Positions 1 to 6,349 of a stretch of DNA of 19,779 bases are shown piece after piece. Every line of letters begins with the position of its first letter. Position 1 is the first letter of the stretch. The translations under genes were made by a program, and so were the position numbers. Origin of the DNA: CAG-1031 sp964556785. Its GTDB lineage: Bacteria; Bacteroidota; Bacteroidia; Bacteroidales; Muribaculaceae. The DNA lies in NCBI GenBank assembly GCA_964556785.1, contig CAZKXM010000032.1:1-19779 (forward strand). The letters run 5' to 3'. The notes beneath the pieces were generated by a model. That model saw only the letters and a program-made list of their open reading frames with translations. It was not told where the DNA came from and did not search any database.

Positions 1-651
1 GCCCGACGACAGGGCCGAGTTGCCGATATTGGTGTTGAGTTTCACCAGAAAGTTGCGGCCAATGATCATTGGCTCGGCCTCGGGATGGTTGATGTTGGCG
101 GGGAGCACAGCCCGGCCTGCGGCAATTTCGTCGCGCACAAATTCGGGTGTGATGTGGGATTTGATGCCGAGCTCGGCCGCGTTCATGTTTTCGCGGATGG
201 CCACATATTCCATCTCGGGGGTGATCACTCCGCGCCTTGCCAGTGCCATCTGTGTTATCTCACGACCCTCCTTTCCTCGCAGCGGGGCGTAGCGGCGCGG
301 AAAACGGATGGCGTCGAGGCTTTTGTCGGCCTCACGCATCAGGCCATACTCGCTGGTAATGCGCGGGAGCTGCTCAAGGTCGTCGCGCTGCCCGATCCAG
401 CTGCTGCGCAGGCGGGGCAATCCTTCGTTGATGTTGATCTTCACTGCCGGATCGGTGTAGACGCCGCTGGTGTCATACACCATCACGGGATCGTTGGTGC
501 GCATGGTTTTGTTGCCGTCGGCATCAACCTTTACGGTGGGGGTGAGGTTGACCTTGCGCATTGCCACACGCAGCTCAGGGAAAATCTCACCTTTCATATA
601 AACTTTCTCCGAACCGGGATAGTTGCGGAGATCGATGTTTTCGATTTTCAT
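1..651 (-). CDS. thiC: Phosphomethylpyrimidine synthase ThiC, N-terminal part (cut by window edge)
   Basis: ThiC is a radical-SAM enzyme that converts aminoimidazole ribotide to HMP phosphate, the pyrimidine half of thiamin. The reverse complement from the ATG at 651 is open for 217 codons to the left edge. It shows ThiC N-terminal features: the YDTSGVYTDP stretch, EGLPRLRSSWI, and the start of the barrel with VKLNTNIGNS near residue 209. The C-terminal Cys cluster that binds the 4Fe-4S centre would lie outside the window, so completeness cannot be judged. It follows thiG by 34 bp on the same strand and is probably in the TPP-controlled operon. Family identity is firm; only the far end is unknown. 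Confidence 0.96.
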   Translation of the reverse strand, partial: MKIENIDLRNYPGSEKVYMKGEIFPELRVAMRKVNLTPTVKVDADGNKTMRTNDPVMVYDTSGVYTDPAVKININEGLPRLRSSWIGQRDDLEQLPRITSEYGLMREADKSLDAIRFPRRYAPLRGKEGREITQMALARRGVITPEMEYVAIRENMNAAELGIKSHITPEFVRDEIAAGRAVLPANINHPEAEPMIIGRNFLVKLNTNIGNSALSSG

Positions 652-685
652 TTGAAATGTGGTTTGAATGGTGGTTTGATATCAG

Positions 686-1459
686 TTAATCCAGAAACGA
701 GGTGAGGGGACTTGTCGCCTCCACACGGTTGCTGACCGCCCCGAGCCCGGCGCGATAGGCCCGTCGGCCGGCCACTACAGCTTCCTTAAATGCAATGGCC
801 ATCTCGACAGGATCGCCTGCCACGGCAATGGCGGTGTTGACAAGCACGGCGTCGGCTCCCATCTCCATTGCCTCTGCTGCATGTGAGGGTGCGCCGAGCC
901 CGGCGTCGATCACCACCGGCACACGGCTCTCGGCAATGATGATTTCGAGCAGGTCGCGCGTGCGCAAACCTTTGTTGGTGCCGATCGGAGCGCCCAGGGG
1001 CATGACGGCCGCTGTGCCAACCTCTTCAAGACGTTTGCACAGAACCGGGTCGGCCTGAATATAGGGGAGCACCTTGAACCCCATTTTGGCAAGCTGTTCG
1101 GTTGCCTTGAGGGTCTCGACAGGGTCGGGGAGGAGATATTTGGGGTCGGGATGGATTTCGAGTTTCAGGAAGTCGGTTCCGAACACGTCGCGGGCAAGCT
1201 GGGCCGCGAGCACTGCTTCGGCCGCGTTTCTGACTCCGGAGGTGTTCGGAAGGAACTGCACGTGATCACGGTTGATGTGTGAGAGCATCTCATCGTCTTC
1301 ATCACGGGTCATGTCGATGCGTTTCATCGCCACGGTGATCATCTCGGATCCTGAGGCGAGAATTGATTCGAGCATGAGCCGGGGCGACGAGAATTTCCCG
1401 GTGCCGACAAACAGGCGTGAGCTGAAATCGCGTCCGCCCATGTTGAGGATATCGTTCAT
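686..1459 (-). CDS. thiG: Thiazole synthase ThiG
   Basis: ThiG builds the thiazole phosphate ring from deoxyxylulose phosphate, dehydroglycine and the sulfur carried on ThiS thiocarboxylate, in the cytoplasm. The 257-residue protein has the usual family length. It shows the N-terminal FVGTGKFSS motif, the LKLEIHPD segment with Lys99 as the probable Schiff-base lysine, the PLGAPIGTNKGL loop, and the phosphate-binding region DAGLGAPSHAAEAMEMGAD. The start ATG overlaps the thiE stop codon in an ATGA, indicating translational coupling. The glycine oxidase or ThiH that would supply dehydroglycine is not in the window. Confidence 0.97.
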   Translation of the reverse strand: MNDILNMGGRDFSSRLFVGTGKFSSPRLMLESILASGSEMITVAMKRIDMTRDEDDEMLSHINRDHVQFLPNTSGVRNAAEAVLAAQLARDVFGTDFLKLEIHPDPKYLLPDPVETLKATEQLAKMGFKVLPYIQADPVLCKRLEEVGTAAVMPLGAPIGTNKGLRTRDLLEIIIAESRVPVVIDAGLGAPSHAAEAMEMGADAVLVNTAIAVAGDPVEMAIAFKEAVVAGRRAYRAGLGAVSNRVEATSPLTSFLD

Positions 1460-2085
1460 TTCTGCAGGGTTGATTGAAGCATGGTTATGATTCGTGAAGT
1501 GTAGCTGACGGGGTCGTCGGCGCCAATGATCGCACCCGACATCGCTATGCCGCTCACTCCTGTGGCCATCAGAGGCTCCACATCGTCGGCGGTGATGCCA
1601 CCGATCGCCACGATAGGGAGCTCGATTCCCTCGGCGCGCACGCGGCTGACAATGTCGCGGTAGCCTTCGAGGCCAAGAACGGGAGCGAGGTTCCGCTTGG
1701 TGGTTGTGTGGCGGAACGGGCCGAGGCCCACATAGTCAACGTCGATTCCCTTCAGGGCCAGAATGTCGTCGGCGGTGTTGGCCGTGACGCCGATCACGGC
1801 GTGCGGTCCCAGCAGCTCGCGGGCTTCGCGGGGCGACATGTCATCTTTTCCCAGATGCACGCCTGACACCTTGAGTTCGTTGACAAGCTCAACACGGTCG
1901 TCGATAATGAGGAATGTGTCGGTTTCCTGGCACATGGGAATAAGCTCAAGGGCAACCTGGCGCACTTCCTCATCGGTAGCATCCTTCATGCGGAGCTGGA
2001 TCCAGCGGCAGCCGCCTTCAATCACCATCTGCGCCTCTTCGGCAATCGAATAACTGTCACTTGGATGGGTTATGAACTGTAACAT
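1456..2085 (-). CDS. thiE: Thiamin-phosphate synthase ThiE
   Basis: ThiE couples HMP pyrophosphate to thiazole phosphate, giving thiamin phosphate. The 209-residue TIM-barrel protein carries the family motifs in order: QLRMKD (30-35) for the pyrophosphate-binding strand, HLGKDD (77-82), VTANT (100-104), GPFRHTTTK (122-130) and AIGGI (160-164). It overlaps thiG by 4 bp at its 3' end. Of the two ThiE-fold proteins here this one keeps the synthase motifs, so it is taken as the functional synthase. The 48 bp upstream, between it and the TenI-like gene, shows no convincing terminator. Confidence 0.95.
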   Translation of the reverse strand: MLQFITHPSDSYSIAEEAQMVIEGGCRWIQLRMKDATDEEVRQVALELIPMCQETDTFLIIDDRVELVNELKVSGVHLGKDDMSPREARELLGPHAVIGVTANTADDILALKGIDVDYVGLGPFRHTTTKRNLAPVLGLEGYRDIVSRVRAEGIELPIVAIGGITADDVEPLMATGVSGIAMSGAIIGADDPVSYTSRIITMLQSTLQK

Positions 2086-2133
2086 GATTTATAACAGGAT
2101 TTATAGATTTGCGGTTAGAATTGGGTGTTGCGC

Positions 2134-2682
2134 TCAGTGCCATGCAGCCGTTAGCATGGCGTAGCCGGCGAAACCGTAGGGCTTCAGCTGGGGAACAGTT
2201 AGCGGGGTCACTCCTCCCAGAGCAATGACTGGGAAGGGTGATAGCTCTTTCACGGCCTGAAGGTCGGCAGAGCTGAAGGCCGCGCGATAGCCGGGCTTGC
2301 TGAGGCTGTCGAACACCGGACTCAACGTGGCATACTCCATTGCGGCCCCGGCAGCCTTGCGCAGTTCAGCCATGGAGTGGCACGAACGGCTCAGCAGACC
2401 GCTGTAGTAGGGCGGAGCGGCGGGACACCGGCGGTTGAGATGCAGGCCTCCGAGATTAAACTCGTTGACGAGGTCGAAATGTCCGTGGAGGCGAAGCCGG
2501 CTGTGGAATCGCTGATCCACCCCCTCGATGATCTCAAGCATCTCGCGCCGCGAGGCCGCCGGATGGCGCAGGTGGATGTGGGTAAACCGCCCGCTTTGGA
2601 GCATGCGGTTTATACGGCTGCTTTCGTCGGGAAGTGGCTCCTCAGGGGTGATTGCTATGCGGTAAGCGTAATCAGCCTCCAT
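2134..2682 (-). CDS. TenI-like ThiE paralogue, probable thiazole tautomerase
   Basis: This 182-residue protein has the ThiE/TenI fold: HIHLRHP (35-41), LHGHFDL (65-71), GLHLN (79-83), then SRSCHS (98-103), SPVFDSLSKPGY (121-132) and ALGGV (154-158). ThiE proteins carry S/T-A-N-T at the fourth element; here it is S-C-H-S, placing His102 where TenI has its catalytic histidine for isomerising the thiazole carboxylate product of ThiG. The family assignment is seen in the sequence; the tautomerase role is inference. Databases often label such paralogues thiamin-phosphate synthase. The start overlaps the end of thiS by 11 bp. Confidence 0.8.
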   Translation of the reverse strand: MEADYAYRIAITPEEPLPDESSRINRMLQSGRFTHIHLRHPAASRREMLEIIEGVDQRFHSRLRLHGHFDLVNEFNLGGLHLNRRCPAAPPYYSGLLSRSCHSMAELRKAAGAAMEYATLSPVFDSLSKPGYRAAFSSADLQAVKELSPFPVIALGGVTPLTVPQLKPYGFAGYAMLTAAWH

Positions 2683-2872
2683 AAAATGCCTTGATGATCA
2701 GAATGGCATCGCCATCCTTAAGAGGGGTTGAAGCGCGTTTGTCGGCCGGCACCACAGTGCCGTTCAGAGCCGTTGCGATACCTTTAGGCGTAACACCGGC
2801 CTCATGCAGTGCATCGTCGAGGTTGGCACCCGGAGCAAGGGTGACCTCCCGGTCGTTTATCTTGACTACCAT
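2672..2872 (-). CDS. thiS: Sulfur carrier protein ThiS
   Basis: ThiS is a ubiquitin-like carrier whose C-terminal glycine is adenylated by a ThiF-type enzyme and converted to a thiocarboxylate that donates sulfur to ThiG. The 66-residue protein matches the family length. It begins with a beta strand (MVVKINDREV), has the ALNGTVVP segment near 35-42, and ends in the required Gly-Gly (KAFYGG). It overlaps thiD by 7 bp upstream and the TenI-like gene by 11 bp downstream. No ThiF is present in the window, so the adenylating enzyme must be elsewhere, possibly past thiC. Confidence 0.95.
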   Translation of the reverse strand: MVVKINDREVTLAPGANLDDALHEAGVTPKGIATALNGTVVPADKRASTPLKDGDAILIIKAFYGG

Positions 2873-3684
2873 TCTTTTTGGATTTTTTGGCGTTTAGGGT
2901 CGAAAAAGTGATTCATCGGGCCATGGCCGCTGCCGGTTTCAACATCGGCTCCGGCGGCAAGAGCGCGGGTCACGTAGGCTTTGGCACGCCCTACGGCTGT
3001 GCGGAGGTCGTCACCGAGAGCGAGCCGCGACGCTATGGCGGCCGATAGTGAGCAGCCGGTTCCGTGAGTGTTACGCGTCTCTACAGCATCGGCGCTTAAC
3101 GGAATCAGTTTGTCGGAATCTTCCATCACCAGATAGTCGATTTTCACTCCCGGTGTGGCGTTGTCGCCACCTTTGAGAAGAATGTTGCGGCAGCCCAGGC
3201 GCTTAAGCTCGCGTGCCTGATCGGAGGGTGAATCGTAGCCTGTGATTGCGCGTGCTTCGGCGGCATTGGGTGTGACGAGAATGGCTTGTGGCAGCAGTTC
3301 TTCAACCAAAGCGCTGACAGCGTCGCTCTCCAGAAGCATGGCTCCCGAGGTCGACACCATAACCGGGTCGACAACCAGATTCGGCAGGGTGATCTGGCGC
3401 GCCGCTTCGGCAATAACTTCGATAATCGGGGCGCTGAAAAGCATTCCGGTTTTTACGGCGAGAGGCGGGATGTCGGCACACACTGCTGCAAGCTGCGACC
3501 CGACCATCCCCGGGCTTACACCCTCCACTGCTTCGACGCCGAGAGTGTTCTGGGCCGTAATGGCGGTGACCACACTCATCGCGTAGCAGCCATGGGCCGA
3601 GATCGTCTTGATGTCGGCCTGAATTCCTGCGCCGCCTGATGGATCAGAACCTGCAATTGTGAGAACGGGATAATATCTGTTCAT
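2866..3684 (-). CDS. thiD: HMP / HMP-phosphate kinase ThiD
   Basis: ThiD phosphorylates hydroxymethylpyrimidine twice to give HMP-PP for ThiE. The 272-residue ribokinase-fold protein opens with TIAGSDPSGGAGIQADIKT, the substrate-binding signature. It has TAQNTLGV, KTGML, VDPVMVS and the anion hole NTHGTGCS with the catalytic Cys. A longer reading exists from a TTG at 3717, but ATG 3684 is chosen because the conserved fold starts immediately after it and because this ATG lies inside an 11-bp hairpin below the TPP riboswitch. It is first in the operon and overlaps thiS by 7 bp. Its C-terminus carries a lysine-rich tail (DPKRQKIQKEW). Confidence 0.95.
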   Translation of the reverse strand: MNRYYPVLTIAGSDPSGGAGIQADIKTISAHGCYAMSVVTAITAQNTLGVEAVEGVSPGMVGSQLAAVCADIPPLAVKTGMLFSAPIIEVIAEAARQITLPNLVVDPVMVSTSGAMLLESDAVSALVEELLPQAILVTPNAAEARAITGYDSPSDQARELKRLGCRNILLKGGDNATPGVKIDYLVMEDSDKLIPLSADAVETRNTHGTGCSLSAAIASRLALGDDLRTAVGRAKAYVTRALAAGADVETGSGHGPMNHFFDPKRQKIQKEW

Positions 3685-3731
3685 TGTCAATGAATGGATA
3701 GATGCTATGAATTGCAACTGATTGACAATGA
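3681..3731 (-). promoter_or_regulatory. Start-codon-sequestering hairpin, likely expression platform of the TPP riboswitch
   Basis: The plus strand has tcattgtcaat at 3681-3691 and its exact reverse complement attgacaatga at 3721-3731. In the minus-strand mRNA this forms an 11-bp stem with a 29-nt loop, and the thiD AUG (3684-3682) is within the stem. The pentamers UUGUC and GACAA that make the stem also occur in the P1 helix of the riboswitch, so alternative pairing is possible. The repeat is seen directly; the switching function is inference. Confidence 0.75.
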
Positions 3732-3742
3732 GGATATCCGGG

Positions 3743-3829
3743 CGACAATCCCTGCGTCGGTACTAACCGTATCAGGTTCAGAGGGTATGAATCTCAGCCG
3801 CTCCTGTGTGAGTCGGCACCCCTTTGTCG
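3743..3829 (-). promoter_or_regulatory. TPP riboswitch (THI element)
   Basis: The reverse complement reads through the conserved aptamer: GGGGTGCC, GCTGAGA, ATACCC, GAACCTGA, GGTTAGTACC and GCAGGGA in the expected order. The closing P1 helix is CGACAA (3829-3824) with UUGUCG (3748-3743). It senses thiamin pyrophosphate and sits about 60 nt before the thiD start. No U-tailed terminator follows the aptamer, which favours translational control through the hairpin at 3681-3731. Confidence 0.96.
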
Positions 3830-3844
3830 AATCAGTGATGAATG

Positions 3845-3852
3845 CAAATTTA
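3845..3852 (-). promoter_or_regulatory. Bacteroidota -7 element for the thiamin operon
   Basis: On the minus strand this reads TAAATTTG, an exact match to the TAnnTTTG consensus of the Bacteroidota primary sigma factor. Its distance to the aptamer would start transcription just before 3829. A good -33 TTTG was not found. Confidence 0.65.
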
Positions 3853-3897
3853 GCCGTAAATGATGCGCGATATCGTTAAATCAGGTTTTTTAACCTC

Positions 3898-3920
3898 GGT
3901 GTGCACGCATGTTGCACACC
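3898..3920. repeat. Perfect 8+7+8 inverted repeat, operator-like
   Basis: GGTGTGCA (3898-3905) and TGCACACC (3913-3920) flank a 7-nt spacer; a further CTC/GAG pairing is possible with a one-base bulge. It lies between the divergent thiamin promoter and the small plus-strand gene at 3967, just before a near-consensus -7 element (GATATTTG, 3929-3936). No T-tract follows, so a repressor site or leader hairpin is more likely than a terminator. A weaker AGGTT/AACCT hairpin is at 3883-3896. Confidence 0.5.
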
Positions 3921-3966
3921 TGAGATCGGATATTTGCATCGTAAACCTGTAAAAACCACGATTGTT

Positions 3967-4176
3967 ATGAAAACAATATCCTGCACCGACGTTATCTATG
4001 CCACGGTTGTTAAGCGCGGCACAATGATCGCCTCTCTCTGTCTGAGCGGGATCGATTCGCTTAAAGAACTCCTCAGCCGCATTCGCCGCGCCTTAGGCAG
4101 CGACTGCGGCCTTGTGACCCTCACCCTGCGAAACGGCTCGCAGGGATGGACCGACCGCCGCAGCCTGGTGTTCTGA
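3967..4176 (+). CDS. Small protein of unknown function (69 aa)
   Basis: The family is not recognised. The reading frame extends back to a GTG at 3901, but ATG 3967 is preferred because the GTG lies inside the inverted repeat and the upstream codons look non-coding. The protein starts MKTISCTDVIYATVVKRGTM and has an alternating beta pattern, a central probable amphipathic helix (SLKELLSRIRRAL, about residues 31-43), and a second beta segment (GLVTLTLRN) before a Trp-containing tail GWTDRRSLVF. It has no signal peptide or membrane segment, so it is probably cytoplasmic. It is monocistronic and ends 23 bp from the convergent TPR-like gene. Confidence 0.6.
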   Translation: MKTISCTDVIYATVVKRGTMIASLCLSGIDSLKELLSRIRRALGSDCGLVTLTLRNGSQGWTDRRSLVF

Positions 4177-4199
4177 GCCTTCGTGACGGGGGAGGCAGG

Positions 4200-4472
4200 T
4201 CAGGGATTCATAAGGTCGGGGTTGTAATAATGGATCACCTCCTGAGCCTGTTCGAGGGCCACTTTTGCCGGCCCGTCAGGATCGAGGAGCGATGCGGCAG
4301 TGTAGTCGCTCATGGCTTCACCCTTTAGGCCCTTGCGCCAGCGAACCTTGCCGCGGATGTAGAGCGCCATCGCGTCCGACGGGTTGGCCGCTACATTTTC
4401 TTCAGCCAGGCGGAGCGCCTCGTCAATACTATTTTTGTGGAGAAGAGCGTTGATATGTTGTAATGTGTCCAT
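4200..4472 (-). CDS. Small TPR-like protein (90 aa)
   Basis: The whole protein is helical in character and reads as about two tetratricopeptide units: residues 14-35 (SIDEALRLAEENVAANPSDA) and 36-67, where GKVRWRKGLKGEAMSDYTAAS and LLDPDG match the A/G and P positions of the repeat. The last residues, YYNPDLMNP, look like a fixed C-terminal tail. It has no signal peptide. TPR proteins mediate protein contacts; no partner can be named. It is divergent from the phosphatase gene and shares a 48-bp intergenic region with it. A -7 element on its strand supports separate transcription. Confidence 0.8.
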   Translation of the reverse strand: MDTLQHINALLHKNSIDEALRLAEENVAANPSDAMALYIRGKVRWRKGLKGEAMSDYTAASLLDPDGPAKVALEQAQEVIHYYNPDLMNP

Positions 4473-4490
4473 TGCGATTCAAAAAAATGC

Positions 4491-4498
4491 TAACTTTG
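4491..4498 (+). promoter_or_regulatory. -7 element TAACTTTG for the phosphatase gene
   Basis: This is an exact match to TAnnTTTG, 22 bp before the ATG at 4521, giving a very short leader. It lies within 6 bp of the opposing element for the TPR-like gene. Confidence 0.6.
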
Positions 4499-4504
4499 TT
4501 ATCG

Positions 4505-4512
4505 CAAAAATA
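4505..4512 (-). promoter_or_regulatory. -7 element TATTTTTG for the TPR-like gene
   Basis: On the minus strand this matches TAnnTTTG, about 32 bp before the ATG at 4472. The two divergent promoters overlap, so polymerase binding at one would hinder the other. Confidence 0.5.
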
Positions 4513-4520
4513 ATCAAAAT

Positions 4521-5786
4521 ATGTTGATCAAGCGCTGTTTTTCACTACTTATAACATTCCTCGCACTGCTCAGCGTCCGTGCCGCCGATCCCGTGCAGAC
4601 GCGTTACACCCCCGCTCAGTGTGAGGGTAGCTACATGCCTTATCCGGCTGTCACACCAACCGCTGTCCCTGATTCGCTCGAGGCTGTGATGGTGAACCAT
4701 GTCGGGCGCCACGGGGCCCGATTCCCGTCGAGTGCGAAGAATGTCAAGCTGATTACAGATCTCCTCACCGAGGCTACCGCCAACGGCACTATCACCGCGG
4801 CTGGCAAGTCGCTCCATGCCCTTTGCCGCCGCATCACCGACGCCACAGCTGGTCGATGGGGTGCGCTCGACTCTCTGGGCATGGCCGAGCAGCGCGGAAT
4901 TGCCTCGCGAATGTTCTCGAATTTCCCGTCGCTGTTCAAGGATGGCAGGGTAGAGGCCATGTCGAGCTATTCGCCTCGCTGCATCATGAGTATGTACAGC
5001 TTCGTGCATCAGCTGTCGCGCCTCGACAACCGTCTGGAAGTCTACACTAATTCCGGACGTCAGAACTCGGCGCTTATGCGGCCGTTTGACTCCGATGCCT
5101 ACTATCGCGAGTATCGCGAGAGCGGAGCATGGCAGGAGCCGATCAATCAACTTGAAATGCAGCTGCTCACCGACGCACCCCTGCGCCGCATCCTGGGGAA
5201 GGGAGTCGAGGAAATGGACGAGGAGAAGAAGCACTCTGTTATAATGGCCGAATATGCCGTTGTTGCGTGTGCTTCGGCGATCGGACTCGACTCGCATTGG
5301 GACACGTTCTTTACCGCCGACGAGTATAACCGCGCGTGGGCATGCAGCAACCTCCGCCATTATCTGCAGTACAGCGCCTCGACTCTCACGACATCGACCT
5401 CAGAGATGGCTTCGCCGCTTCTTCAGAATCTGATCGCCACCACACGCCGGGCCGTCGACGGTGAGAACGGCCCTGTGGCCATCCTCCGTTTCGGCCATGC
5501 CGAGACACTGATGCCGCTATTGGCTCTGATGCACCTGCCCGGATGTTATTATATGACCAATTATTTTGACACCGTGGCCCTTCACTGGAAGGATTTCTAC
5601 ATTGTGCCGATGGCTGCGAACCTGCAGCTGATCCTTCTGCGCCACAAAGTGTCGGGACGATTCTATCTGAGGGTGGATCTTAACGAGGTCCCCGTGCCGC
5701 TCATTCCCGGGCGCCAGCAGCTTTACACTCCGTGGGAGTCGGCCGAGGAATATCTCACCCGCTGCCTGCCCTTTGTTGACCGCTGA
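4521..5786 (+). CDS. Secreted histidine phosphatase, MINPP/phytase type
   Basis: This is a clade-2 histidine phosphatase; the branch resembling multiple inositol polyphosphate phosphatase dephosphorylates phytate and other inositol phosphates. The 421-residue protein begins with a Sec signal peptide (Lys-Arg then a hydrophobic run, likely cleaved after VRA-A near 21-22), so it acts in the periplasm or outside. The nucleophile motif RHGARFP is at 63-69 with His64, and the proton-donor motif HAE is at 326-328 (MINPP-type, rather than the HD of acid phosphatases). The C-terminal VPMAANLQLILLR and LNEVPVPL stretches also fit MINPP. The VOC gene follows 11 bp downstream. Substrate is inferred from motif type. 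Confidence 0.9.
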   Translation: MLIKRCFSLLITFLALLSVRAADPVQTRYTPAQCEGSYMPYPAVTPTAVPDSLEAVMVNHVGRHGARFPSSAKNVKLITDLLTEATANGTITAAGKSLHALCRRITDATAGRWGALDSLGMAEQRGIASRMFSNFPSLFKDGRVEAMSSYSPRCIMSMYSFVHQLSRLDNRLEVYTNSGRQNSALMRPFDSDAYYREYRESGAWQEPINQLEMQLLTDAPLRRILGKGVEEMDEEKKHSVIMAEYAVVACASAIGLDSHWDTFFTADEYNRAWACSNLRHYLQYSASTLTTSTSEMASPLLQNLIATTRRAVDGENGPVAILRFGHAETLMPLLALMHLPGCYYMTNYFDTVALHWKDFYIVPMAANLQLILLRHKVSGRFYLRVDLNEVPVPLIPGRQQLYTPWESAEEYLTRCLPFVDR

Positions 5787-5797
5787 ATGACGCCGGT

Positions 5798-6175
5798 ATG
5801 AGAATAAGCCACGTAGCTGTATGGGCGCGCGACATCGATCTGCTGTGCTCGTTCTACACAAAATATTTCGGAGGAACGGGCGGCCCCCTCTATCGTAATC
5901 CGGCAAAAGGCTTCAGCTCCCGTTTCATCACATTTGACGGCGAAACCCGGTTAGAGATAATGCACAGGGAGAGTCTTGCGCCGGATAATGAGAATAGTCT
6001 CGGCTTCGCCCATATCGCGATCTCGGTGGGGAGCAAGGAAGCTGTTGACGGGTTGACCGCCCGGCTGCGTGCCGACGGGTGCGTCATTGTTGGAGAGCCG
6101 CGGTTCACCGGCGACGGATTCTATGAAAGCGTTGTGAGCGATCCTGAAGGCAACCTCGTTGAAATTACTGTTTGA
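5798..6175 (+). CDS. VOC-superfamily (glyoxalase/bleomycin-resistance fold) protein
   Basis: This 125-residue cytoplasmic protein has the paired beta-alpha-beta-beta-beta modules of the vicinal oxygen chelate fold. The usual metal-ligand positions are filled: His5 (RISHVAVW), Glu53 (TRLEIMH), His72 (FAHIAISV) and Glu122 (NLVEITV). The DPEGNLVEI ending is typical of glyoxalase-I-like members. The reaction cannot be read from sequence; lactoylglutathione lyase, methylmalonyl-CoA epimerase and dioxygenase relatives share these features. It probably forms a two-gene operon with the phosphatase. Confidence 0.88.
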   Translation: MRISHVAVWARDIDLLCSFYTKYFGGTGGPLYRNPAKGFSSRFITFDGETRLEIMHRESLAPDNENSLGFAHIAISVGSKEAVDGLTARLRADGCVIVGEPRFTGDGFYESVVSDPEGNLVEITV

Positions 6176-6202
6176 GCTTGGTTACTCCGTGACAAACTTA
6201 AG

Positions 6203-6215
6203 TTGGATTATCCAA
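6203..6215. repeat. Short palindrome TTGGATTATCCAA upstream of ureA
   Basis: TTGGAT and ATCCAA flank a single T. The loop is too short for a hairpin, so if functional it would be a protein-binding site. It lies 28 bp after the VOC stop and upstream of the candidate urease promoter. Confidence 0.3.
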
Positions 6216-6231
6216 AAAACCGCGCGTAAAC

Positions 6232-6262
6232 TTTTTTTATAGAAATATTGTTAGTAATTTTA
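6232..6262 (+). promoter_or_regulatory. Weak candidate promoter for the urease operon
   Basis: A T7 run (6232-6238) in the -33 position is 19 bp before TAATTTTA (6255-6262), one mismatch from TAnnTTTG. Transcription would start near the first base of the hairpin at 6263. A second one-mismatch element, TTTATTTG, is at 6300-6307, after the hairpin. The two cannot be separated from sequence alone. Confidence 0.35.
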
Positions 6263-6297
6263 GGGCGACAGAATCGGAAAAATCGGCTCTGTCGCCC
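6263..6297 (+). promoter_or_regulatory. Hairpin in the urease leader, possible attenuator or upstream terminator
   Basis: GGGCGACAGA (6263-6272) pairs perfectly with TCTGTCGCCC (6288-6297) over a 15-nt loop that itself holds a direct repeat (atcgg twice). It is followed by TGTTTATTT, an interrupted U-rich tract. It is either the terminator of the phosphatase-VOC unit or a leader structure of the urease operon. The 174-bp region 6176-6349 holds no gene. Confidence 0.6.
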
Positions 6298-6349
6298 TGT
6301 TTATTTGAGAGACTGAATATCAACATTAGCAATAATTAAAGGAAGAATT

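Noticed and set aside
85..705. 206-codon open frame on the plus strand across thiC
   Set aside because: It is antisense to clear ThiC coding sequence and gives no recognisable protein; high GC makes long antisense frames common here.
4545..5360. 271-codon minus-strand frame inside the phosphatase gene
   Set aside because: The plus strand encodes a complete histidine phosphatase with signal peptide and both catalytic motifs; the antisense frame has no family features.
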